The notes beneath the pieces were generated by a model. That model was not told the origin of the DNA. It was given only the letters and a program-made list of their open reading frames with translations, and searched no databases. A program made the position numbers and the translations under genes. Below are positions 35,719 through 44,466 of a DNA stretch of 64,000 bases, in pieces (within the stretch, counting starts at the first letter, position 1; every line of letters begins with the position of its first letter). The stretch spans positions 142,238 through 206,237 of the forward strand of contig JAFLKN010000016.1 in assembly GCA_019163175.1 (NCBI GenBank), given 5' to 3'. The stretch is from Prolixibacteraceae bacterium. Lineage in GTDB: Bacteria; Bacteroidota; Bacteroidia; Bacteroidales; Prolixibacteraceae.

Positions 35719-37916
35719 TGAATTTAACCTTCTGGGGGCTATCCCTTCTCGATATTGCAATAGTGGTAATCTATTTTATTGCCATTGTAATCATTGCCTT
35801 TCGCGCAGCCCGATTGGTAAATAACCGTGAAGATTATTTTATGGCCGGAAGGCGGTTTGGTAAGTTGATTCAAACTTTTGCTGCTTTTGGACAGGCTACT
35901 TCTGTTGAAAATGTTACCACCACTACCACCATGGTAAACTCCAATGGGGCATCAGGAATTTGGGCGATGCTGGCTGGTGGGTTGGCAAACCTGCCGGTTT
36001 TCTGGATGACATCCATTTGGTACCGCCGCCTTCGAATGCTAACACTGGGCGATTTCTTTGAAGAACGCTATGCCTCAAAACGTATGGCTGCGTTTTATGC
36101 GCTGTGTCAGACTATTTTCTTTGTTTTAATTGCCGCGATTGGTTTGGTTGCCATGTCCAAAACCATATCAGCTATTGCGTCAAAACCTGTATCTGAATTA
36201 AATGCAGTTGAAAGGCTTGAGTATGAAAAAGCGGCTGAAAAGGAAAAGCTGGAAGCGGCTGATTTTGCTTTGCTTTCAGCCGATCAGCAATCGCGTTTGG
36301 TTGAATTGCAGTTGCTGAATCCTAAAAAAGAATATTCCTACGTTAACGAAAACTGGCTGATCATGATTGTTGCCCTTATTACCTTGCTGTATGCCAGTAT
36401 TGGAGGACTTGCGGCAGCATTTATCGTTGATCTGATTCAAGGCGTGTTTATCATTTTGCTTTCCATTTTGCTGATTCCTTTTGCGATGGCTAAGATAAAT
36501 CTGCAATTTGGCAGTACGGGTTTTCTGGGCGCCTTCGAAACCATGCACAAGGTTTTGCCGGCTTCGTTTATGGAGATTTGGGGCTCACCAAGTCTGATTG
36601 AGTTTTCTTGGTTCTGGATTGCTGGCTTTTCGGTCATGATAATTTTCACAACGGCTGTGCAGGCCAACCAAATGACAGCCTGTGGATCGGCAAAAAACGA
36701 CTATACCGCCCGTTATGGTTTTGTTTCAGGAATGCTGCTCAAGCGCTATTCAAGCGTCATGTGGGGAGTGGTGGCATTAATGACAGTAGTGCTGTACGGT
36801 GGCTCAATTTCCGACCCCGACTATGTTTGGGGCCATGCCACCCGTGATTTGCTCGGGCCATTAAATCTTGGATTAGTTGGGTTGATGATTGCCTGTCTGA
36901 TTGCTGCACTAATGGCTGCAAAATCGGCTTTTATGCTTACCGCTGCTGCGCTGATTACTAATAATTTGTACCGTCCGTTTCGTCCGAACTGTTCAGAGAC
37001 CCATTACATTTGGGCCGGGCGAATATTCAGTGCTTTTTATATGTTTTTTTCGGCATACATTGCCACACAGTCAAAAGGGTTATTCGAGCTCTTTAAAATG
37101 ACCATGATGTTCAATTGCATACTGGCTGCCGCTTTTTGGCTGGGCATGATTTGGCGTCGTTCCAACCGCGCAGGGGCATGGGCATCGATGGTTGTAATGT
37201 TTATAGCTACTGTGATATTACCCTTTGGTATGCCATGGTTTCCGGGTATGCATTCTTCGGAGTATTTAAGCAAAACAACCCAGACAATTCCGGTAACCAG
37301 AGCCTACACTGCCCGTGAAATGGATGTTCAGCAACGCAATGAAGCCATTCTTACATGGGATAAACTGAATGCCATCGGAAAATCCGAAGGAGAACGTCCC
37401 TCGGTTCTTAAAACAGGAGAAAAATTTGAAAAAAAGGTGCTGCTTCCCCAAAAATCTATTTTCTGGAGTGAAGGTATAAATTACTCAAGCGGACAGGCTG
37501 TCGGAAAAGGTTATTTGAAGGTAGAATTAATTGCGCTGGATCGCATGGGATGGGATTTATCCAAAAACTCTTATTCGCTGAACGAAACGCTGACTTTCCT
37601 TTTCCGCATCATTTTCCCATTTATGATACTGATGTTGGTGGCTTTTTTCACTAACCCAATTGAGAAAGAGCGATTAGACCAATTCTACGGAAAGTTGCTT
37701 ACACCTGTGGTTGGCGAAAGCAGTGAGGAAGATGATCGTGAAATGGTGCTGACCCGTGCCAATCCGACACGCTTTAATCACCTGAAGATCTTCCCCGGCT
37801 CGAACTGGGAATTTCGCAGGTGGAACCGCGAAGATTGGACCGGCGTTGTCGGATCATGCATCGCAGTTGTAAGCGTTGTGGCTTTGTTGATTCTGATTGT
37901 GAGTTTAGGAAGTTAG
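35715..37916 (+). CDS. Sodium:solute symporter (SSS family), probable sugar transporter
   Basis: A 733-residue inner-membrane transporter with about 14 hydrophobic segments. The N-terminal helices contain the SSS features YFMAGRR and FGQATSVENVTTTTTM. It is longer than usual (500-600) because of a charged insert at about 155-212 after helix 4 and a large soluble segment at about 505-625 near the C-terminus. The gene overlaps the metallophosphoesterase gene by 4 bases and is followed by the cytosolic GH130 gene. This context points to uptake of the final mono- or disaccharide product, probably with sodium. The inserts could be regulatory or periplasmic binding elements; their role is unknown. 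Confidence 0.88.
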   Translation: MMNLTFWGLSLLDIAIVVIYFIAIVIIAFRAARLVNNREDYFMAGRRFGKLIQTFAAFGQATSVENVTTTTTMVNSNGASGIWAMLAGGLANLPVFWMTSIWYRRLRMLTLGDFFEERYASKRMAAFYALCQTIFFVLIAAIGLVAMSKTISAIASKPVSELNAVERLEYEKAAEKEKLEAADFALLSADQQSRLVELQLLNPKKEYSYVNENWLIMIVALITLLYASIGGLAAAFIVDLIQGVFIILLSILLIPFAMAKINLQFGSTGFLGAFETMHKVLPASFMEIWGSPSLIEFSWFWIAGFSVMIIFTTAVQANQMTACGSAKNDYTARYGFVSGMLLKRYSSVMWGVVALMTVVLYGGSISDPDYVWGHATRDLLGPLNLGLVGLMIACLIAALMAAKSAFMLTAAALITNNLYRPFRPNCSETHYIWAGRIFSAFYMFFSAYIATQSKGLFELFKMTMMFNCILAAAFWLGMIWRRSNRAGAWASMVVMFIATVILPFGMPWFPGMHSSEYLSKTTQTIPVTRAYTAREMDVQQRNEAILTWDKLNAIGKSEGERPSVLKTGEKFEKKVLLPQKSIFWSEGINYSSGQAVGKGYLKVELIALDRMGWDLSKNSYSLNETLTFLFRIIFPFMILMLVAFFTNPIEKERLDQFYGKLLTPVVGESSEEDDREMVLTRANPTRFNHLKIFPGSNWEFRRWNREDWTGVVGSCIAVVSVVALLILIVSLGS

Positions 37917-37947
37917 AAGTACATAAGAATTTCAAAAAATATTTAAA

Positions 37948-38964
37948 ATGATGAAGACTGATGATAATGTGGTAAGAAAAACAGCTTTAATTGCGGATGC
38001 TGTTCCCAATATGCCGTGGGAACCAAAACCGGCCAATTGCAAAGAAGTAGTCTGGCGACACAGTACCAATCCGATAATCGATTTACACCCAATGCCAAAG
38101 GCTCGCAGTGTTTTCAATAGCTGCGTAATGCCCTGGGAAGATGGTTTTATTGGCGTTTTTCGGGTCGATTCGCTATCAATGGATCCAAATCTGCATTTGG
38201 GAAAAAGTCCCGACGGAATTAACTGGACCATTGAAGAAGATCCTATCAATTTCATTTCGTCCGATCCGGCGTTGGGCAAAATAACAGTAGCCTACGATCC
38301 GCGTTTGTGTAAAATTGAAGACAAGTATTACATCACCTGGTGCAATGCCTATTATGGCGCTACCATCGGTCAGGCATGGACAACCGATTTCATAACTTTT
38401 CATCAGATGGAAAATGCCTTTTTGCCATTTAATCGCAACGGGGTGTTATTCCCGAAGAAAATCGGTGGAAAATATGCCATGCTTAGTCGCCCGATGGGCT
38501 TGGGAATGGCGGTAAACTACGGTGATATTTTTTACAGCGAAAGTCCCGATTTGACTTATTGGGGAAAACACCGCATTGTTTTCACACGCGGTCCCGGCAA
38601 ATGGGAACGTGTGAAAATTGGCCCGGGACCCATCCCAATCGAAACTACCGAAGGTTGGTTGTTACTGTATCACGGGGTAACTGATACCTGCGACAGCTTT
38701 GTTTACAGCATGGGAGCAGCCATTTTGGACATTAACGAACCATCAAAAGTGCTTTATCGTTGCAAATTCCCGCTTATGACTCCCGAAAAAATTTACGAAA
38801 CTGCCGGTTACGTAGGAAATGTGATATTCCCTACAGGTGTAGTGGCCGACGGAGCAACTGGTCGCTTAGCTATATACTACGGTGCCGCTGATACTTACAC
38901 AGCGATTGCCTATGCCAATATAGATGAGATTATTGCTTACGTGAAAGAGAATGCTTGGAAGTAA
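37948..38964 (+). CDS. GH130-family mannoside phosphorylase or hydrolase, cytosolic
   Basis: A 338-residue five-bladed beta-propeller enzyme of GH130, without signal peptide. Family blocks are clear: STNPIIDLHPMPKARSVFNSCV, FRVDSLSMDPNLHLGKSPDG, YDPRLCKIEDKYYITW (D117, likely general acid), KIGPGPIPIETTEGWLLLYHGV and AGYVGNVIFPTG. GH130 enzymes phosphorolyse or hydrolyse beta-mannosidic bonds. Cytosolic location and the retained basic residues (R53, R72, Lys in VKIGPGP, His in YHGV) fit a phosphorylase, but the phosphate-binding set cannot be confirmed by eye. It directly follows the symporter gene, so it likely splits the imported disaccharide. A beta-linked mannose in an otherwise alpha-mannoside locus is notable. 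Confidence 0.85.
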   Translation: MMKTDDNVVRKTALIADAVPNMPWEPKPANCKEVVWRHSTNPIIDLHPMPKARSVFNSCVMPWEDGFIGVFRVDSLSMDPNLHLGKSPDGINWTIEEDPINFISSDPALGKITVAYDPRLCKIEDKYYITWCNAYYGATIGQAWTTDFITFHQMENAFLPFNRNGVLFPKKIGGKYAMLSRPMGLGMAVNYGDIFYSESPDLTYWGKHRIVFTRGPGKWERVKIGPGPIPIETTEGWLLLYHGVTDTCDSFVYSMGAAILDINEPSKVLYRCKFPLMTPEKIYETAGYVGNVIFPTGVVADGATGRLAIYYGAADTYTAIAYANIDEIIAYVKENAWK

Positions 38965-38995
38965 TCCTTGTTACAACAAAACACAAAATAATTAT

Positions 38996-41257
38996 ATGCA
39001 AAAAATAGATGATTTTTCGATGGAGTTAAACTTCACCGAAACCTACCGGAGAAATATCAATGAGCACATTGCCATTCGGGAAGCAAGATGCCATCAGGCA
39101 CAGTTCCCGGCCGTTCTTACCGAAATTCAGGACAACGACCGTCTGGCAGGACGTACATTCTGGGGATGGGTCGGTTTTAGTCCACACAATGCACCCAATG
39201 GTGCTGCCTACGGTTATTTCTGCCACGAACAAAAGATCATCGAAGCCATCGAACGTGGCAATATTCCTTTGGAACAGCGTGATGGGGTGCACGAATTGCT
39301 TCACTTCTGGAAAAAAGAAACCTCGAAAGCTAAAGTGGAAGCAGCTTTTACCGAAAAAATGCTTCCCGTGCTTTTTCGCGATGAAATAGTTTCGCTGCCA
39401 TACAATTTCAAGCCTCTGATTGCTAATCCTATTTATCGTATGGCCGGCGTTTTTGTTGATTACGAAAAGCTACTTCGTTTGGGTATTCCGGGATTAAAGA
39501 CTGAAATTACGGAATACATGGAAAAATCGAAAGCATCAGGTGGCGATTACAAATTATATGAAGGTATGTTGATTGCCCTGGATGTATTTACTGAATCTTG
39601 TCGTCATTACGAAAAACAAGCACTTGAAAAAGCACAAATAACTAATGATCCAAAAAGGGCAAAAGAGCTTTTTCAACTTGTGAAAGTCTTGAAAAAAATT
39701 ACGGTATCTAAGCCCGAATCATTCTACGAAGCCCTTCAATTGTCATGGCTTTATACCTTAATTTGCGGCTCCCTGGAATTGGGTCGGGTGGATGTTTATC
39801 TGGGCGATTTTTATGTAAATGATATTGATAACGGCATAATTACAGAAAAAGAAGCGCTCTCGCTCATGCATTCGTACTGGCGACTGATTAACGAACTGTT
39901 CCGCGATGTCGACGGTCGGGTGATTATCGGTGGTCGTGGTCGCAGAAACGAAGCCAATGCTGACCGGTTTGCATTGTTGGTGCTCGAAACCATGCGTACC
40001 TATGGACGTGCAATTCTGCCACAAACAACGCTGCGCTTTTACGAAGGGATGAATCCGGAATTGATGGAAAAATCCATCTCGCTCATTGGAGATGGACACA
40101 CGTTCCCTTTGCTATACAACGACGATGTGCTTGTTTCGGGCGTGGCGGCTGCCCACGATGTTCCGGTGGAAGATGCAGAGCAATACATGCCACTCGGGTG
40201 CGGTGAAATTGTAATTGACCACATGGGATTTGGAACACCAAGTGGCTCGCTGAATGTATTGAAAGCGCTGGATGTGACCCTGCGCAATGGTGTGGATCAT
40301 ATTTCAGACAAGCAACTCGGACTTCAAACCGGTCATTTGAAAGATTTTAAAACCTTTGATGAGTTTTTTGATGCCTTCAAAGAACAACTGGCTTTCTTTA
40401 TTGAAATTTTGGCCGATCACGAAGAATTGGAATATTTAGAGTCGGGCAAACAAGCTCCTTACCTTTATTTGAGCATATTGTACGACGATTGTATCGCACG
40501 AGGGAAAGCCATTTTCTCCGGAGGAATAAAATACCTGGGTGGTTCGTTGGAATCGTTTGGTAGTGTAAATACAGCCGATAGTTTAACTGCAATCAAAAAA
40601 ATGGTTTTCGACGAAAAGCTGATTTCGGCTGAAGGGTTACTAGAAGCGCTCAACAACAATTTTGTGGGCTTCGAAAAAGAACACAAACTGCTGAAGGAAT
40701 GTCCGAAGTATGGAAATGACGACAAGTACGCCGATGATATGATGGTCGAGTTGCATGACTATATGTGCAACACTATACGCGACCAGCGCGATAGAACAAA
40801 CCTCGACTGGTATCTGAATGTGTTGATTAACAACAAGCAAAACACCATTCTGGGTCGTTGGGTGGGCGCTTCTGCTGACGGACGAAAAGCTGGGCGCGAA
40901 ATGGCGAATGCCAATACTCCGGCCGGAGGAAACGACAAAAAAGGGGTTACAGCGCTTATCAATTCATTGGTTAAACCAAGTCATGCAATACATGCCGGAA
41001 CAGTGCAAAATATGCGGTTTGGACGAGATTTCTTCACCAATGACCGTACAAAATTTGAAGTCATTCTTCATACTTACTTTAAAAAAGGAGGGGCACAGGC
41101 CATGATTACGGTGATTAACCGGGGTGATTTGGAAAATGCACTGGTTGAACCCGAAAAGCACCAGGATTTGTTTGTGCGTATTGGTGGTTTCAGTGCCCGC
41201 TATATCGATTTGCCGCGCGATGTTCAGTATGAGATACTTAGCCGTGTAACTTATTAG
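38996..41257 (+). CDS. Glycyl radical enzyme (pyruvate formate-lyase superfamily), unknown substrate
   Basis: A 753-residue cytosolic glycyl radical enzyme (GRE). The start at 38996 lies after the GH130 stop; an earlier in-frame start would overlap it. The active-site Cys402 lies in MPLGCGEI. E404, two residues later, matches the GCxE pattern of GRE eliminases/dehydratases, whereas pyruvate formate-lyase has adjacent Cys-Cys. The C-terminal glycyl motif RIGGFSARY (728-736) places the radical at Gly731. Its activase is the next gene, 9 bases on. Placement in a PUL after GH130 suggests it acts on a sugar or sulfo-sugar catabolite. It matches none of the well-known GREs that I recognise. Oxygen sensitivity implies anaerobic expression. 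Confidence 0.88.
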   Translation: MQKIDDFSMELNFTETYRRNINEHIAIREARCHQAQFPAVLTEIQDNDRLAGRTFWGWVGFSPHNAPNGAAYGYFCHEQKIIEAIERGNIPLEQRDGVHELLHFWKKETSKAKVEAAFTEKMLPVLFRDEIVSLPYNFKPLIANPIYRMAGVFVDYEKLLRLGIPGLKTEITEYMEKSKASGGDYKLYEGMLIALDVFTESCRHYEKQALEKAQITNDPKRAKELFQLVKVLKKITVSKPESFYEALQLSWLYTLICGSLELGRVDVYLGDFYVNDIDNGIITEKEALSLMHSYWRLINELFRDVDGRVIIGGRGRRNEANADRFALLVLETMRTYGRAILPQTTLRFYEGMNPELMEKSISLIGDGHTFPLLYNDDVLVSGVAAAHDVPVEDAEQYMPLGCGEIVIDHMGFGTPSGSLNVLKALDVTLRNGVDHISDKQLGLQTGHLKDFKTFDEFFDAFKEQLAFFIEILADHEELEYLESGKQAPYLYLSILYDDCIARGKAIFSGGIKYLGGSLESFGSVNTADSLTAIKKMVFDEKLISAEGLLEALNNNFVGFEKEHKLLKECPKYGNDDKYADDMMVELHDYMCNTIRDQRDRTNLDWYLNVLINNKQNTILGRWVGASADGRKAGREMANANTPAGGNDKKGVTALINSLVKPSHAIHAGTVQNMRFGRDFFTNDRTKFEVILHTYFKKGGAQAMITVINRGDLENALVEPEKHQDLFVRIGGFSARYIDLPRDVQYEILSRVTY

Positions 41258-41266
41258 ATGGTTTAA

Positions 41267-42175
41267 ATGAGCAAAAAAGCGATAGTTTTTGACATTCAGC
41301 GGGCATCCTTGCACGATGGACCCGGTATTAGGACAACAATCTTTTTAAAAGGTTGTCCGCTGAATTGTCTTTGGTGCCACAATCCTGAAGCTACTTCTGC
41401 TCATCGACAGTTGTTCTTTCATTTCGACAAATGCACGCAATGTGGCGATTGTGAAAAAGTATGCAAGGAAGGTGTAACCCATTTTAATGATGGGAAGCAT
41501 ACGATAGATTACCATAAATGTAAGTTTTGTGGGAAATGCGTTGATGCCTGTAATTTCAATGCCTTGAAGATTACAGGTACAGAAATGAGCATAGAAGAGG
41601 TTATGCTTGAAATTATGGCCGATGTGGATTTTTATACAAATTCAGGAGGTGGAATGACCCTTAGTGGGGGAGAACCCTTAATGCATTTTTCCTTCTCGTT
41701 GGAACTCCTGAAAAAATGCAAAGAGATGTGTGTGAATACATGCGTTGAGACTTCCGGATTCGTATCGACCATTCAGTTTAATCAGATTCTGCCTTATGTA
41801 GATCTTCTGCTTTTTGATTACAAAGTTACAGGCACAAGCGATTATATGAATTTTACAGGAGTACCAAACAAACTTATACTGGAAAATCTCGACATCGCCT
41901 ATCATCATGGAGTCCCGATAATACTTCGTTGTCCCATTATTCCGGGAATTAATGATACGGATCTACATTTTAAGGGTATACATGCTCTTAATGAGGAGTA
42001 CCCGAATCTAATTGGTATCGAAATATTGCCTTACCATACGATGGGCAACAACAAAAGAACTAGCATCGGTTCAGAAGAAACACTTACTCATCTGAAAACA
42101 GTACCTCCTGAAGTTTCAGATAAATGGATCGAACTCTTGAAAAATTTAGGATGCGAAAAGGCTAAAATAGGTTAA
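41267..42175 (+). CDS. Glycyl-radical enzyme activating protein (radical SAM)
   Basis: A 302-residue radical S-adenosylmethionine enzyme that installs the glycyl radical on its partner. The SAM cluster motif is C30-x3-C34-x2-C37 (GCPLNCLWCHNPE). Two extra 4Fe-4S clusters of ferredoxin type follow: C56, C59, C62, C66 and C85, C88, C91, C95. This double-cluster insert is typical of activases for GRE eliminases/dehydratases and lacking in the PFL activase, which agrees with the GCxE motif of the enzyme next door. Later blocks (YTNSGGGMTLSGGEPL, LLFDYK) are typical of the family. Length is normal. Confidence 0.93.
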   Translation: MSKKAIVFDIQRASLHDGPGIRTTIFLKGCPLNCLWCHNPEATSAHRQLFFHFDKCTQCGDCEKVCKEGVTHFNDGKHTIDYHKCKFCGKCVDACNFNALKITGTEMSIEEVMLEIMADVDFYTNSGGGMTLSGGEPLMHFSFSLELLKKCKEMCVNTCVETSGFVSTIQFNQILPYVDLLLFDYKVTGTSDYMNFTGVPNKLILENLDIAYHHGVPIILRCPIIPGINDTDLHFKGIHALNEEYPNLIGIEILPYHTMGNNKRTSIGSEETLTHLKTVPPEVSDKWIELLKNLGCEKAKIG

Positions 42176-42180
42176 GTCTA

Positions 42181-43830
42181 ATGAAAAGGAACAATGTGTA
42201 TATGAATACAATTCGAAACTTGGCAACCGGATTAGCAATGTTGTCAATCAATACCGGCACAACAGTAGCCACCGAAAATCAAACTAATCGTTTGAAGAAA
42301 AAACCGAACGTGATCATCCTTTTTTCCGATCAGCACAACAAGGACGTGATGGGATTTGAAGGTCATCCGGATGTGTTGACACCCAATCTGAATAAACTGG
42401 CAAAGCAGTCGGTGGTATTCGACCGTGCCTATTGTTCGGTTGGAATATGTGCACCCTCCAGATCATCATTAATGTCGGGTATTTATCCCCGAACGATGGG
42501 ATTGCTTTCCAATAGTGAAAGAACAACTGTTATGGGGGAAGTAGTTTCACTAGCATCTGTTTTCCAGCAGAACAACTATCGAACCTTTGCTTTTGGGAAA
42601 CGACATACACATGGAGGTGTTGATGGTGGCTGGGATGTGCAGCGAAGCCATTTATGCGATGAGACTCCGGGGAACAGTTATACCGAATGGGTCGAAAAAA
42701 AAGGTTATGCTAAAGAGTTTGCCATGGACTGGGCCGCCGAATTCGGAAAAGGTTCACCATGCTCATCACTATCCAATGAAAAATATCCAACAGCTGATCT
42801 GGGAACACGCATCTCGGTCCTTCCCGAAAATATGACAATGGAGGCTTTTACAACCCAACTAACAGTTCAGATGATAAAGGAACAGGCTAAAAGCGATCAG
42901 CCATTTTTTTGCTGGACTACCTTTTACCGGCCGCATCAGCCTTATACTCCACTGAAAAAGTACATGGATATGTACAATGTTTCTTCATGGGGAGAGGGCA
43001 GAAAGAATGGAAGTTCAATTCGAAAACCTGCCAGTCTTTACGAACCGAAGGAGAATATTCCTCCAATGATGCAATCGATCCGAAATGGCGACAACATGGT
43101 TTGGAATATTAACAAAGCCTTCGTTGATGAGCAGATCTGGCGCAATTACATTGGAGCATATTATGCGCTGGTAACCGAAATCGATCATTGTGTGGGTGAA
43201 ATACTCCAGACGCTTGATGAGGCCGGCATTGCTGAAGAAACAATCGTAATATACACTTCCGATCATGGCGATTTTGTTGGTAATCATGGCATGGTTGAAA
43301 AAGCTGCACTCGGGCAAAATGTGTATGAAGACATTTTAAATATTCCTTTGATTATCCGTTATCCGGGAAATAAACAAAAGGGCAAGCGAACTGCAGAGCT
43401 TGTCAGTTTGGTGGATATCTATCCAACGCTGGTTGATTTGCTCGGCCTAAAAATGCCAAAATTGAAGTATCCGATTCAGGGACAATCAATTGCTGCAACG
43501 CTCACCAAAGGGAAGCCGATGAAAAGGGAGTATTTTGTATCCGAAAGCTGGTCGCAGGCAACGGTGATTACCAAAGACTACAAATTGGGAATCATGCTTG
43601 ACCCCACTGATTATGCACGCAAATTTGACTACCGGTCGTTTGGCGATCAGTTTTTTATCCGGAAATCTGATTCCCTCGAGATTAAAAATCAAATCAATAA
43701 CGATGGTTATAAGGCTGAAATAGAGAAGCTAAGACGATACTATCAGAATTTTACCTCCCAAATGCCGGACATCGGTAAACAGGAAGTAATAACTACTTCA
43801 GTGGACCCCAAAAATCAGGAGAAAAAGTAA
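42181..43830 (+). CDS. Type I sulfatase, last gene of the PUL
   Basis: A 549-residue sulfatase with a hydrophobic N-terminal segment (about 10-31), so probably exported. Metal motif LFSDQHNKD (D50-Q51, the Asp-Gln subtype), formylglycine motif CAPSR (Cys90) in GICAPSRSSLMSG, WTTFYRPHQPYTPL, and SDHGDFVGNHGM. It starts 5 bases after the activase stop and is co-transcribed with the radical-enzyme pair. A tail of about 20 charged residues at the C-terminus is slightly unusual. Together with five other sulfatases it implies a heavily sulfated substrate. After its stop the plus-strand gene run ends in a 626-base gap. Confidence 0.92.
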   Translation: MKRNNVYMNTIRNLATGLAMLSINTGTTVATENQTNRLKKKPNVIILFSDQHNKDVMGFEGHPDVLTPNLNKLAKQSVVFDRAYCSVGICAPSRSSLMSGIYPRTMGLLSNSERTTVMGEVVSLASVFQQNNYRTFAFGKRHTHGGVDGGWDVQRSHLCDETPGNSYTEWVEKKGYAKEFAMDWAAEFGKGSPCSSLSNEKYPTADLGTRISVLPENMTMEAFTTQLTVQMIKEQAKSDQPFFCWTTFYRPHQPYTPLKKYMDMYNVSSWGEGRKNGSSIRKPASLYEPKENIPPMMQSIRNGDNMVWNINKAFVDEQIWRNYIGAYYALVTEIDHCVGEILQTLDEAGIAEETIVIYTSDHGDFVGNHGMVEKAALGQNVYEDILNIPLIIRYPGNKQKGKRTAELVSLVDIYPTLVDLLGLKMPKLKYPIQGQSIAATLTKGKPMKREYFVSESWSQATVITKDYKLGIMLDPTDYARKFDYRSFGDQFFIRKSDSLEIKNQINNDGYKAEIEKLRRYYQNFTSQMPDIGKQEVITTSVDPKNQEKK

Positions 43831-44143
43831 ATTTGGACAGAAAATGGTATACATTAAACTCTATTACGTGCTTTTATTTTCGGGTTAATCGAATCCAAAT
43901 ACAATCAAGATTTTTACTTACTATTAATCAAACTTTTATTTTTATACCGTGATTATACAACTATGGCTCACATGAAGTGACTTTTTTCGTTTAATTAGCA
44001 ATAGGAAACAGATAAAGTATAATAAATTGTTTATTTCAATTTTCATCTCTAATCTAAGCGGCATAAATATCCCATAGAAGTTTCAAATCCTCAAGAAGGT
44101 GGTTCGAGTTTTGTACCATAGGGGTCACGTATTAAAAACACTA

Positions 44144-44177
44144 AAATGCTGTAATCTTAATGATTGCAGCATTTTTT
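44144..44177 (+). terminator. Intrinsic terminator in the junction region
   Basis: A 13-bp stem with one G-U wobble (AAATGCTGTAATC, 44144-44156, and GATTGCAGCATTT, 44162-44174) encloses a 5-base loop and ends in a run of six T (44172-44177). No gene ends directly upstream; it is about 310 bases after the last sulfatase. It follows the tRNA-like scrap at normal tRNA-terminator distance. Confidence 0.75.
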
Positions 44178-44244
44178 GTTGTAAGATATATGATGGCGTA
44201 TTGGATACCAGAAGATAAAATCGTCACCAGCAACAAACCTTTCT

Positions 44245-44466
44245 TTATACTAGTTGCCAACGTTGTTTTTCTTGTCTTGCAATGTGGGATTCCAAATTAT
44301 TTGCTAGAAGAGCCAATTGCAAATTCGCCTTAGCAGTTGTAAACTTTGTAGTATACCAGAAGAGGAAAGTGGGTTTAGTTAATTGATCAAAGTTTCTGTC
44401 AAAATCTGATTTATCTTTTTTGAATTGGTCATACCACTTTAAATTTTGTATTTTTAGTGACCGAAA
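44245..44466 (-). pseudogene. Start-less short reading frame, probable gene relic
   Basis: On the minus strand an open frame of 73 codons runs from just after a TGA to a TAA at 44247-44245. The encoded segment looks protein-like (KWYDQFKKDKSDFDRNFDQL, then LFWYTTKFTTAKANLQLALL, ending in QRWQLV), but I find no ATG, GTG or TTG start in frame near its beginning. It overlaps the putative promoter and first codons of the plus-strand FAD protein gene. I do not recognise the family. Most likely a 3' remnant of a lost gene, or chance. Confidence 0.3.
44419..44448 (+). promoter_or_regulatory. Possible Bacteroidota-type promoter before the FAD/Fe-S dehydrogenase
   Basis: TTTG (44419-44422) and TAAATTTTG (44440-44448) are spaced 17 bases apart and resemble the Bacteroidota -33 TTTG and -7 TAnnTTTG boxes, though the -7 box has one extra base and the spacing is 2 short. 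If used, transcription would start close to the GTG at 44457, favouring the downstream ATG at 44484 as the start codon. Confidence 0.25.

Larger units (their letters stand above)
43831..44456. other. Gene-poor junction between PUL and flanking chromosome
   Basis: This 626-base AT-rich gap has no complete gene. The first 250 bases show nothing recognisable. At about 44097-44128 is a stretch resembling a tRNA 3' end (GGTTCGAGT followed by GGGGTCAC), but the T-stem does not pair and no 5' half lies upstream. A strong hairpin terminator follows at 44144-44177. The last 200 bases hold an open but start-less minus-strand frame. The combination suggests the decayed edge of an integrated element. Confidence 0.5.

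Noticed and set aside
44097..44128. tRNA gene
   Set aside because: Only a T-arm/acceptor-like 3' end is present; the T-stem does not pair and there is no D-arm, anticodon arm or complementary 5' acceptor strand within 90 bases upstream. Kept only as a possible relic.
44190..44332. A 47-codon plus-strand frame (starts MMAYWIPED) in the junction gap
   Set aside because: Overlaps the more protein-like minus-strand relic, has no homology I can recognise, and follows a terminator directly; support too weak.
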